From Chloroflexota bacterium (GTDB lineage Bacteria > Chloroflexota > Limnocylindria > Limnocylindrales > CSP1-4), in contig JANYAA010000496.1 in the NCBI GenBank assembly GCA_025355255.1, positions 1 to 7,481 of the forward strand: DNA of 7,481 bases, read 5' to 3'. Both the position numbers and the translations under genes were made by a program. This document shows positions 1 through 7,481 of this stretch, piece by piece. The notes beneath the pieces are model-generated. The model did not search any database. It was not told the DNA's origin and saw only the letters and a program-made list of their open reading frames with translations. The stretch's first letter is position 1; the number at the start of each line of letters is the position of its first letter.

Positions 1-1835
<1,835 letters not shown>

Positions 1836-1849
1836 CAAAGTGCAGGGAT

Positions 1850-1925
1850 TGGCTCCGGCGGTAGGACTCGAACCTACGACATGGTGATTAACAGTCACCC
1901 GCTCTACCAACTGAGCTACACCGGA
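1850..1925 (-). tRNA. tRNA-Asn (anticodon GTT), CCA encoded
   Basis: The minus strand folds as a complete 76-nt tRNA. Acceptor TCCGGTG pairs with CGCCGGA with one G-T wobble. The D stem is GCTC/GAGC around AGTTGGTA. The anticodon stem is GGTGA/TCACC with loop CTGTTAA, giving anticodon GTT (asparagine). The variable loop is ATGTC, and the T arm is GTAGG-TTCGAGT-CCTAC. The discriminator is G and the 3' CCA is encoded. The CCA end lies 14 nt from the stop of the diguanylate cyclase gene on the opposite strand, so the two converge with almost no space for terminators. Confidence 0.97.
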
Positions 1926-1985
1926 GCGAAGATGACGCGGTGTTGGTACTCCGCGCCACAGGGCGCCGTCGCGGCGCCGTGCGAG

Positions 1986-1991
1986 AGAATA
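1986..1991 (-). promoter_or_regulatory. Candidate -10 element for tRNA-Asn
   Basis: On the minus strand TATTCT is close to the TATAAT consensus and lies about 60 nt upstream of the mature tRNA 5' end. This implies a short 5' leader removed by RNase P. The would-be leader contains two copies of the palindrome GGCGCC (1962-1967 and 1973-1978). No good -35 is visible. Confidence 0.3.
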
Positions 1992-2024
1992 CCGCATGTT
2001 CCGTGCGCAGTGCGCTGTTCCTCG

Positions 2025-2030
2025 TATCCT
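2025..2030 (+). promoter_or_regulatory. Candidate -10 element of a leaderless sulfurtransferase transcript
   Basis: TATCCT ends 7 nt before the ATG at 2038, so a transcript would begin at or next to the start codon. No Shine-Dalgarno sequence lies upstream of this ATG, in keeping with leaderless translation. A -35 is not recognisable. Confidence 0.4.
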
Positions 2031-2037
2031 CTGCGCC

Positions 2038-2859
2038 ATGCTGCTGATCGAACCGGACGAGCTCCACGCACGGCTGAGTGAACCCAGTCTCGCGATATTT
2101 GATGTGCGCTGGTCGCTGGCAGATCCACCCAAGGGGCGGCGCGATTTCCTCGCAGGCCACATCCCCGGCGCACAGTTTGTGGACGTGGACACAGATCTCG
2201 TCGCGGCACAGGGACCCGGACGTCATCCGCTCCCCGATCCGGCGGCATTCCACAAGCGCATGCACGAGCTCGGGCTGCGCGACGGCGACGAGGCCGTGGT
2301 CTACGACGACAGCGGCGGCGCCATCGCGGCGCGCCTGTGGTGGATGCTTGATGACCTCGGCTTCCCGCGGGTCCGCCTGCTCGACGGCGGGATTCCCCCT
2401 TGGGCGGCGGAGTCCGGCGAGGCCTCACACCCAGCACGGCCGGGGACGCTGACCCTCGCGGCTGCGTGGACGAGAACGATTGACCGAGCCCGACTCATCC
2501 CCCGCCTTGGCACGGTGACCCTGACTGACGCCCGGGCGCCGGAACGGTATCGAGGCGACATCGAGCCCATCGACCCGGTTGCGGGACACATTCCCACGGC
2601 GGTAAACCTGCCGCTCGCCGGAAACCTTGGCCCCGACGGGCGCTTTCTGCCGCCCGACGCGCTTCGAGCGCGGTTCGGCCGGCTGGGCGACGAGGTGGTC
2701 GTTGCCTGCGGCAGCGGCATCAACGCCTGCCACAACGCGCTCGCGATGTGCCTCGCGGGGCTGCCGGCTCCCCTGCTCTACCCGGGCTCCTACAGCGACT
2801 GGTCGCGGGCCGGCATGCCGATCGCGACCGGCGACTTACCGGGCTCGCCGCCTCACTGA
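2038..2859 (+). CDS. Tandem-rhodanese sulfurtransferase, 3-mercaptopyruvate sulfurtransferase-like
   Basis: Predicted cytoplasmic sulfurtransferase of 273 aa, the normal length for two-domain rhodaneses. It would move sulfur from 3-mercaptopyruvate or thiosulfate to a thiol acceptor through a cysteine persulfide. Residues about 3-125 are the non-catalytic domain, with FDVRWSL, AGHIPGAQFVDVD and VVYDDSGGAIAARLWW. Residues about 155-265 are the catalytic domain, with DARAPERYRG, GHIPTAVNLP and the active-site loop CGSGINA (Cys224), then LYPGSYSDWS. The loop is of the mercaptopyruvate type (usually CGSGVTA) rather than the CRxGxx thiosulfate type, but Asn replaces the usual Thr. The ATG at 2038 is preferred over an upstream in-frame ATG at 1996 because the family begins around LLIEPDELHARL and the extra residues have no match. 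No signal peptide is visible. The last 24 bp overlap the convergent membrane-protein gene. The specificity call is inference from the loop. Confidence 0.9.
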   Translation: MLLIEPDELHARLSEPSLAIFDVRWSLADPPKGRRDFLAGHIPGAQFVDVDTDLVAAQGPGRHPLPDPAAFHKRMHELGLRDGDEAVVYDDSGGAIAARLWWMLDDLGFPRVRLLDGGIPPWAAESGEASHPARPGTLTLAAAWTRTIDRARLIPRLGTVTLTDARAPERYRGDIEPIDPVAGHIPTAVNLPLAGNLGPDGRFLPPDALRARFGRLGDEVVVACGSGINACHNALAMCLAGLPAPLLYPGSYSDWSRAGMPIATGDLPGSPPH

Positions 2860-3147
2860 CACCACCGCCATCTGAAGCAGCGCGGCGATCATCGCTGCCG
2901 TGAAGCCGATGGCCAGATCGCCAAACAGCGGCACCTGGAAGCCCAACAGCTCCACCTGCGGACCGATCCCGATGCCGAACTTGTGGCCGATCAGGTAGAA
3001 GGCGCCGAACCCCGCGCTGAACGGCAGGATCGCCGCCTTTCGGGCCCTCTGGCCGCCGAAGCGGGCTGCCAGCCGATAGGCCAGCCACCCCAACACAACC
3101 GAGCAGGCGAGAAACAGAAAGAACAGGGCATATGCGCGCGGTGTCAT
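2836..3147 (-). CDS. Small three-helix membrane protein, function unknown
   Basis: I do not recognise this 103-aa protein. It begins MTPRAYALFFLFLACSVVLG and has three hydrophobic stretches: about 6-26, 39-59 and 76-96. Basic residues sit in the first loop (R25, R29, then RARK at 34-37) and at the tail (VRRRAR). By the positive-inside rule the C terminus is probably cytoplasmic. The second segment is rich in glycine and aromatics (FSAGFGAFYLIGHKFGIGIG). The ATG at 3145-3147 is chosen because it opens directly on the first helix and has a TANNNT hexamer just upstream. The open frame continues to 3297, but that extension reads through a palindrome and looks non-coding. The gene is divergent from the ArsR-type regulator, with an operator-like palindrome between them, so it is a plausible regulatory target. 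TAA stop. Confidence 0.7.
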   Translation of the reverse strand: MTPRAYALFFLFLACSVVLGWLAYRLAARFGGQRARKAAILPFSAGFGAFYLIGHKFGIGIGPQVELLGFQVPLFGDLAIGFTAAMIAALLQMAVVSVRRRAR

Positions 3148-3153
3148 GGCGCG

Positions 3154-3159
3154 AGGGTA
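3154..3159 (-). promoter_or_regulatory. Candidate -10 element of a leaderless membrane-protein transcript
   Basis: On the minus strand TACCCT ends 6 nt before the ATG at 3147. The context (TACCCT-CGCGCC-ATG) closely resembles that of the sulfurtransferase (TATCCT-CTGCGCC-ATG). There is no Shine-Dalgarno sequence. This supports the ATG at 3147 as the true start. Confidence 0.4.
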
Positions 3160-3213
3160 TCGGAAGCCCGGTTCATGAGCTGGTGGGGGCATCCTCTTTG
3201 GGGCGGTTTTCGG

Positions 3214-3237
3214 GTAGTTCCAATAAAGCGGAACTAC
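3214..3237. promoter_or_regulatory. Palindromic operator-like element, copy 1 (between membrane protein and ArsR-type gene)
   Basis: GTAGTTCC, an 8-nt centre (AATAAAGC) and GGAACTAC form a perfect 8-bp inverted repeat. It sits in the divergent intergenic region, 66 bp from the membrane-protein start and 71 bp from the regulator start. A near-identical element in inverted orientation lies at 3658-3681 at the other end of the regulator gene. Similarity extends beyond the palindrome to TCCACA on one side, 26 of 33 positions by hand alignment. An operator for the adjacent winged-helix protein is the simplest reading. No T-run follows on either strand, so a terminator is less likely. Confidence 0.55.
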
Positions 3238-3296
3238 TTGTGGAGAACGACCGGACGTCTTGCGGGCCGCATAAGTGGTGGATGAGGACCGGGACA

Positions 3297-3302
3297 TAGG
3301 CT
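3297..3302 (+). promoter_or_regulatory. Candidate -10 element of a leaderless regulator transcript
   Basis: TAGGCT ends 6 nt before the proposed GTG start at 3309 of the ArsR-type gene, the same geometry as at the sulfurtransferase and membrane-protein genes. No -35 is convincing. Confidence 0.35.
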
Positions 3303-3308
3303 GCGGGC

Positions 3309-3671
3309 GTGCCCAAGCAGATCGGGTCAGGAATGGAATTGCTCGCCGATGCTACGCGCCGGCGGATCATCGCCATGATCGCGGGGCGGCCGATGCGATC
3401 GTCGCTGATCGCCTACGAACTTGGCCTGAGTCGGCCGGCTGCGTCCCGCCATCTCGGGCTGCTGGAAGCCGCAGGACTCGTGCGCAGTTTCTCGTCACCG
3501 CTTGACGGCCGTGCGCGGGTGTGCAGCCTCCATCCGGGGGCGACGTTCCCGCTCATTGCCTGGCTCGCCGAGACAGGTGTTGGCCTGCCCCCGCCAGTTG
3601 GCGATCCCTACCTACGGGCAGCGGCGGAGATGGCCACCGCGACGGACTTGTCCACAGATAGTTCCACTTGA
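3309..3671 (+). CDS. ArsR-type winged-helix transcriptional regulator
   Basis: Predicted DNA-binding repressor of 120 aa. The N-terminal helix MELLADATRRRIIAMIAG (from residue 9) is typical of the ArsR/HTH_20 class. A helix-turn-helix follows at about 32-56 (SLIAYELGLSRPAASRHLG), with the recognition helix around SRPAASRHL. A wing near 60-75 follows (SSPLDGRARVCSL), and the C-terminal tail (WLAETG onward) is low in structure. The only cysteine is Cys72 and there is no ELCVCDL-like metal site, so metal sensing of the classical ArsR kind is not supported; the signal is unknown. The GTG at 3309 is chosen because a -10-like hexamer sits 6 nt upstream. An ATG at 3333, with AGGA immediately before it, is a real alternative that would still give an intact domain. 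The gene is flanked by two related palindromes. The second overlaps its stop codon and lies near the convergent rpoD. Confidence 0.85.
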   Translation: MPKQIGSGMELLADATRRRIIAMIAGRPMRSSLIAYELGLSRPAASRHLGLLEAAGLVRSFSSPLDGRARVCSLHPGATFPLIAWLAETGVGLPPPVGDPYLRAAAEMATATDLSTDSST

Positions 3672-3681
3672 TTGGAACCAT
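3658..3681. promoter_or_regulatory. Palindromic operator-like element, copy 2 (overlapping the end of the ArsR-type gene)
   Basis: ATAGTTCC, an 8-nt centre (ACTTGATT) and GGAACCAT form an inverted repeat with one mismatch. The stop codon of the regulator gene (TGA, 3669-3671) lies in the centre. It matches the reverse complement of the element at 3214-3237, including a shared TCCACA flank, so the two copies point in opposite directions around the gene. The position between the convergent regulator and rpoD could suit a roadblock or a second repressor contact; this is inference. Confidence 0.5.
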
Positions 3682-3687
3682 CCGAAA

Positions 3688-3714
3688 GGTGGTCCGGGAG
3701 AGGACCCCCCCACC
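3688..3714. terminator. Possible hairpin between convergent regulator and rpoD
   Basis: GGTCC (3691-3695), loop GGGAGA and GGACC (3702-3706) form a short stem that can be extended with a bulge by GGT (3688-3690) and ACC (3712-3714). A second stem, CCTCGG-CGGT-CCGAGG, lies at 3728-3743. Both sit in the 90-bp space between the two stop codons, but neither is followed by a T-run, so intrinsic termination is only a possibility. Confidence 0.25.
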
Positions 3715-3761
3715 GTGCGGTCCGGCGCCTCGGCGGTCCGAGGGCGCGGCGAGCGGGCCCC

Positions 3762-5762
3762 CTACTCCAGGTAGTCCTTGAGCTTGCGGCTGCGCGACGG
3801 GTGGCGCAGCTTGCGCAGGGCCTTCGCCTCAATCTGGCGGATGCGCTCCCGTGTCACGTTGAACTCGCGGCCAACCTCCTCGAGGGTTCGGGCGCGCCCA
3901 TCCTCCAGGCCAAACCGAAGCTGCAGCACACGGCGCTCGCGGCCGGTGAGCGAGTCCAGCACCGCCTCAACCTGCTCCTTGAGGAGCTGGTGGGATGCGG
4001 CTTCGGCGGGAGCCAGGGCGCCGCGGTCCTCGATGAAGTCGCCGAGGTGGCTGTCCTCCTCCTCGCCGATGGGTGTCTCGAGCGACACGGGCTCCTGGGA
4101 CACCTTGATGATCTCCCGCACCTTCTCGGGCGTGACGACCACCACGGCCTCGCTGTCCTTCTCCTTCTTCTTGGGCAGCTCAACCTCAATCTCGCGACCG
4201 CCGTGAAGCAGCGTGATGCCCTCCCAGGCGGACAGGAGCATCGGGTCCACACGGGACGCGTCGCTCACGGTGAAGTGCACGCCAGGCTGCTTCTCGCCGC
4301 GGACTTCGAAGGACTCGAGGTTGTCGCGGCCGCCCACAGCGACAAAGATGCCTGCCGTCATGTCAGGCCCAAGGGTCATCGCGAGCGCTTGCTCCTCAAC
4401 GGTGGGCTCGCGGCCCAGGTCTTGGAGCAGCTGGCGCGACACGCGGATCAGCCGATTGATGGTCTCCACCATGTGCACAGGGATGCGGATAGTCCGCGCC
4501 TGGTCCGCGATGGCCCGGGTGATGGCCTGGCGGATCCACCAAGTGGCGTACGTGGAGAACTTGAAGCCCTTCTCGAAGTCGAACTTCTCAACCGCACGGA
4601 TCAGGCCGATGTTGCCCTCCTGAATGAGATCTAGGAACGACATGCCGCGGCCGATGTATTTCTTGGCAATCGAGACGACCAGGCGCAGGTTGGCGGAGGT
4701 GAGCTGCTCGCGTGCGTCACGGCCAATCTTGACAATGTCGCCCTTGCGGTCGCGCATCTTGGTGGCCGGCGGCACCTCGGGGTCCCAGCCCATGCGCTTG
4801 AGCAGGTCGGCGTCGTTGCCCGCGTCAATCCAGCGCTGGAGCGCCGGGAACGACATATCGGTGCGCGTCCAGTCGTAGATGGCGCGCAGACCCACGTTGT
4901 CGCGCGAGTCCAGGTCCCCGTTGTGCACCGAGAGGTACGACCAGTCCAGCAGCGTGACAAATGCGGCCGGCGTGGGCGCCTCGTTGTAGGCGCTGACGAG
5001 GCCGCGGGCCTCCTTGAGCCGGGCGATGGTGCCCTCGGACTGGGCGTCCTTGCCCGCCTTGACGAGGTGGAAGTCCGGTGTCGGAGCGAGCAGGTCCGCC
5101 ACGCCTCCTGAGGCCATCGCCTCGGCAACCATCGCGTGCATCTCCGGTCCAAACGGCAGACGGTGCTGCGGCTTGGCCGTGCGGGTCTTGCGCTCGGTCT
5201 CATGAAGCGTCCACTCGTGGAGCGAGATGACGGCCTTCCAGGGCTCCTCGATCATCTGCTCGCCAAGCTCGATGGCCTTGGCGAGGATCACCTCCTCCTC
5301 GGCCGTGAGGAGCGGCACCTTGCCGATCTCCTTGAGGTACATCCGGACGGGATCGTCAATCCCGATCAGGTCCGCGTTGATGGCCTCGAGCTCCTCAGTG
5401 GAGGGCTCCTCAACGCTCGCCGGGGAGATGATCGCGGGCGCCTCAACGCCGGCCGGCACGATGACGCCCTCGACAACCTCCTCGATCAGTTCAACGCTGA
5501 TGTCCGCGACGAGCTCGGCGCCCAGGGCAGATGCGTCGGGCTCAAGCTCGTCGTCATCGTGATCGTCATCGTCATCGTCGATGCCCGGCAGGTCTTCGTC
5601 CCCGTCGCCGCGGATCACCGCGGTCACGAGCGCCATCTCAGGCGAGCTGGCAGCAGCTCGCGCGGTCCGGGACTTGGCCGTGCGCTTGGGGCGAGCGGCG
5701 GGAGCGTCGGTCATGTCGGGGCTGTCGGTGTCCGCGGCGAGGCGGTCCGTCGAGTTGGTCAT
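3762..5762 (-). CDS. rpoD: RNA polymerase primary sigma factor RpoD, with an unusual sigma-3 insertion
   Basis: The housekeeping sigma-70 factor directs RNA polymerase to promoters; 666 aa. Residues 1-135 are an acidic, low-complexity N terminus with an Asp-rich run (61-74). Region 1.2 is [17 protein letters not shown] (136-152). A non-conserved region follows at about 170-350. Region 2 starts near [20 protein letters not shown], with the -10 recognition and melting segment [13 protein letters not shown] (402-414). Region 3.0 is [14 protein letters not shown], and region 3.2 is [19 protein letters not shown]. Region 4.2 is [20 protein letters not shown] (626-645). Between EEQALAM and TPEKVREI of sigma-3 there are about 79 extra residues (about 463-543). 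The ATG at 5760-5762 is chosen for a GGAGG about 11 nt upstream. The frame stays open to 5957, but that would overlap dnaG and adds Ala/Ser/Pro-rich non-family sequence. It lies 67 bp after dnaG with no visible promoter between, so cotranscription is likely. Product is certain. Confidence 0.97.
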   Translation of the reverse strand: MTNSTDRLAADTDSPDMTDAPAARPKRTAKSRTARAAASSPEMALVTAVIRGDGDEDLPGIDDDDDDHDDDELEPDASALGAELVADISVELIEEVVEGVIVPAGVEAPAIISPASVEEPSTEELEAINADLIGIDDPVRMYLKEIGKVPLLTAEEEVILAKAIELGEQMIEEPWKAVISLHEWTLHETERKTRTAKPQHRLPFGPEMHAMVAEAMASGGVADLLAPTPDFHLVKAGKDAQSEGTIARLKEARGLVSAYNEAPTPAAFVTLLDWSYLSVHNGDLDSRDNVGLRAIYDWTRTDMSFPALQRWIDAGNDADLLKRMGWDPEVPPATKMRDRKGDIVKIGRDAREQLTSANLRLVVSIAKKYIGRGMSFLDLIQEGNIGLIRAVEKFDFEKGFKFSTYATWWIRQAITRAIADQARTIRIPVHMVETINRLIRVSRQLLQDLGREPTVEEQALAMTLGPDMTAGIFVAVGGRDNLESFEVRGEKQPGVHFTVSDASRVDPMLLSAWEGITLLHGGREIEVELPKKKEKDSEAVVVVTPEKVREIIKVSQEPVSLETPIGEEEDSHLGDFIEDRGALAPAEAASHQLLKEQVEAVLDSLTGRERRVLQLRFGLEDGRARTLEEVGREFNVTRERIRQIEAKALRKLRHPSRSRKLKDYLE
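5541..5582 (-). repeat. Asp-rich simple-sequence tract in rpoD
   Basis: A near-tandem run of GAT/GAC codons encodes [14 protein letters not shown] (residues 61-74 of RpoD). On the plus strand it reads as repeated ATCGTC units. Such tracts can change length by slippage in multiples of three without breaking the frame. The acidic stretch is in the disordered N terminus. Confidence 0.6.
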
Positions 5763-5829
5763 GGCGGGCGGGACCTCCGGTGGGGCGCTGGGCGGGACGG
5801 CGGCTGGGCAAGTGGCGGCGGGTTGGCGG

Positions 5830-7481
5830 CTAGCCTCCCGTGAGGACTGGGCGGCCGAAGCGACGCGAATCCTCGCGTCGTCTGTCGAGCGATTTGCGCT
5901 GCTCGTTGAGATGCCTGCGTTCGCTGGTGAGGCGGGTGACGGTGTCGCGGTCACCATCGCGTTCAGCTTCGGCGGTGGCGTCGCGGTTATAGGCGGAGCG
6001 GTCCTGCCAGTCGCTGTCGTCTAACTCCAGAACCAGGCTTTCCAGCTCAAACGCGAGGGCGCGGTCATCGAGGTCACGCGGGTTGGGGCCGTCGCGCGAG
6101 ATCAGCGCGTGACCCAAGGCGCGGCTCTCCTCGTCCAGACCCTCGAGGATGGCGACCAGCTGGTACGGCGGCCGCACGCCCGCGTCGTTGCGCGCCCGGG
6201 CCTCCACGATGGCCCGGAAGAGCTCGCGGGCCACCTGCGAAGGCAAGCGGTCTGGCGCCACGCCGTCGAGGACGAGGTCGTGCGCCTCCGGCACCAGCAG
6301 GGCGAGGCGCAGGAGCTCCTGCTCCGTGCGCGAGACGGGGCGCAGGATGTCCGCGATGGGCAGGGCGTCGGGTGCGCTGGTGACGGCAGCGGCGGTGAAC
6401 CGGTCACGGCCGGCCTGGCTGTTGCTGTGGCCTTGTCGAGGGTCGGCGGCCTTGCGGCGCATCGCCTCAATCAGCGTGCGCTCCTCCACCCCGCTCACTT
6501 GGCGCACCCGGCCCAGGTACGCGTCCCGCATCACGGGGTTGGCTAGGTTGCGGATGATCGGCAGCACGGCGTCCACAAAGCGGGTCTGGCCGCCGGGCGT
6601 GCGCAGGTCGTGGGCGCGCGCGTGGACGTCGATCAGGTGGTCAACGATGGGCCGCGCCGTGCGGACCTCCTCGCGCCAGCGGTCCGGCTCGTCGCGAACC
6701 ACCTCGTCGGGGTCCTTGCCCTCCGGCAGCCGGACCACGCGCACATCATCGAGTTCCACGCCGGACTCGTCGCCTGCCAGCTGGCGGATCAGCTCCTCCA
6801 GCGCGGTTGCCCCAAAGGTGCCCGCCTTCTCGCCCGCCGCATCGACGTCGTACGCCAGCGCGATGCGCTTGGCGTATCTGGTGATCACAGCGACCTGCAT
6901 GGGCGTCAACGCCGTGCCCAGCGAGGCCACCACGTTGTCAAAGCCTGCCTGGTGAGCCATCAGCGCGTCCGTATACCCCTCGACGATCACCGCCTGGCCT
7001 GTCTTGCGGATGGCCGACTTCGCTCGGTCAATCAGGTAGAGGGTTCGGCTCTTGTCAAAGAGCGGCGTGGCTGGGGAGTTGAGATATTTCGGCCCGTGGT
7101 CCTGGCCATCGGCGCTCTGGCCCTCCTTGCCAAGGATCCGCCCGCCAAGGCCCACCGGATGCCCGTTGGTGTCGCGGATGGGGAAGATCACCCGCTCGCG
7201 GAACTTGTCGTAGACGCCGCCGCCGCGCTGTCTCGGGCTGGCGAGGCCAACCTCGAGGAGCTCTGCCGGGGTGATCTGGCGCTTGGTGCCCAGCTGCCGG
7301 ACCAGCGAGTCCCAACCTGCGGGCGCCCAGCCAAGCTGGTACTTGCTGATGGTCTCGTCTGTGAAGCCGCGGCCCTTGAGGTATTCCAGGGCGGGCGCAC
7401 CCGTCTTGGACTTGGTCTGGACGGCGTGGTAGAAGGCGATCGACGCCTCCATGACCTCTCTGAGGCGGGCCAGACGCGCAT
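5830..7481 (-). CDS. dnaG: DNA primase DnaG, N-terminal zinc-binding domain off the right edge
   Basis: Primase makes the RNA primers for chromosome replication and works with the replicative helicase DnaB. The frame is open to the window edge (visible upstream residues ARLARLREV before the Met at 7452). The Met at 7450-7452 is therefore internal, and the CHC2 zinc domain must lie beyond the window; about 549 residues are visible. Counting from that Met, 1-130 is the N-terminal part of the polymerase core, with [21 protein letters not shown] and [15 protein letters not shown]. The TOPRIM domain spans about 136-225, with the catalytic EGYTD (158-162) and [10 protein letters not shown] (201-210) metal-binding motifs. 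Residues from about 365 to the end are an arginine- and acid-rich helical C-terminal domain of the DnaB-binding kind. The DxD motif has Val where many primases have Gly (FDGDxAG). rpoD follows 67 bp downstream, the classic macromolecular synthesis pairing. TAG stop at 5830-5832. Confidence 0.96.
   Translation of the reverse strand, partial: ARLARLREVMEASIAFYHAVQTKSKTGAPALEYLKGRGFTDETISKYQLGWAPAGWDSLVRQLGTKRQITPAELLEVGLASPRQRGGGVYDKFRERVIFPIRDTNGHPVGLGGRILGKEGQSADGQDHGPKYLNSPATPLFDKSRTLYLIDRAKSAIRKTGQAVIVEGYTDALMAHQAGFDNVVASLGTALTPMQVAVITRYAKRIALAYDVDAAGEKAGTFGATALEELIRQLAGDESGVELDDVRVVRLPEGKDPDEVVRDEPDRWREEVRTARPIVDHLIDVHARAHDLRTPGGQTRFVDAVLPIIRNLANPVMRDAYLGRVRQVSGVEERTLIEAMRRKAADPRQGHSNSQAGRDRFTAAAVTSAPDALPIADILRPVSRTEQELLRLALLVPEAHDLVLDGVAPDRLPSQVARELFRAIVEARARNDAGVRPPYQLVAILEGLDEESRALGHALISRDGPNPRDLDDRALAFELESLVLELDDSDWQDRSAYNRDATAEAERDGDRDTVTRLTSERRHLNEQRKSLDRRREDSRRFGRPVLTGG

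Noticed and set aside
1850..1925. tRNA-Asn as an attachment site for an integrated element
   Set aside because: No integrase and no repeated tRNA 3' fragment are visible, and the neighbours are ordinary chromosomal genes.
1962..1980. Paired GGCGCC motifs near the tRNA gene as a regulatory site
   Set aside because: GGCGCC is short, self-palindromic and frequent in GC-rich DNA, so I do not give it a role.
3148..3297. N-terminal extension of the small membrane protein
   Set aside because: The added 50 residues are translated from the intergenic palindrome region and show no domain, and a -10-like hexamer sits just before the ATG at 3147.
3672..4634. Long open frame (320 codons) on the plus strand opposite rpoD
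   Set aside because: It is antisense to well-conserved sigma regions 2-4, its translation is a Leu/His/Asp-rich shadow with no family character, and GC-rich codon use commonly keeps this frame open.
5136..5843. Plus-strand open frame of 235 codons opposite the rpoD N-terminal half
   Set aside because: It is a mirror of the rpoD codons, with runs such as VIVIVIVIV that arise from the antisense of the Asp tract.
5763..5957. Upstream extension of rpoD by 65 codons
   Set aside because: It would overlap the end of dnaG by 128 bp, has no sigma-factor character, and the ATG at 5762 has a GGAGG upstream.

Overview
This is a GC-rich chromosomal window of core and ordinary accessory genes. I see no insertion sequence, prophage, plasmid or CRISPR signal. 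The primary sigma factor and primase read like those of the phylum Chloroflexota (Limnocylindria-like lineages). That placement rests on recalled sequence character, not a search, and is moderate confidence at best.

Layout, left to right. (1) Positions 1-156, minus strand: the N-terminal end of an argininosuccinate synthase (argG), running off the left edge. It is transcribed divergently from (2) a seven-helix membrane sensor diguanylate cyclase at 282-1835, plus strand. A perfect 8-bp palindrome lies between them. (3) A tRNA-Asn(GTT) with encoded CCA at 1850-1925, minus strand, just past the cyclase stop. (4) A 3-mercaptopyruvate sulfurtransferase-like tandem rhodanese at 2038-2859, plus strand. 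Its last 24 bp overlap the 3' end of (5) a small unrecognised three-helix membrane protein at 2836-3147, minus strand. (6) An ArsR-type winged-helix regulator at 3309-3671, plus strand, divergent from the membrane protein. Two closely related palindromes bracket the regulator gene. (7) On the minus strand, dnaG (primase, 5830-7481, 5' end beyond the right edge) followed after 67 bp by rpoD (primary sigma factor, 3762-5762). This is the dnaG-rpoD part of the macromolecular synthesis operon.

How the parts fit: dnaG-rpoD is a housekeeping replication/transcription unit. The regulator and membrane protein look like a small divergent, probably autoregulated module. The argG, cyclase, tRNA and sulfurtransferase genes appear to be independent single-gene units.

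Three points deserve most attention. The primary sigma factor carries an in-frame segment of about 79 residues inside domain sigma-3, where ordinary RpoD proteins have only a short turn. A pair of 33-bp palindromic elements, inverted relative to each other and 26/33 identical, flanks the ArsR-family gene. Three genes have a TANNNT hexamer ending only 6-7 nt before the start codon and no Shine-Dalgarno sequence, which suggests leaderless transcripts.
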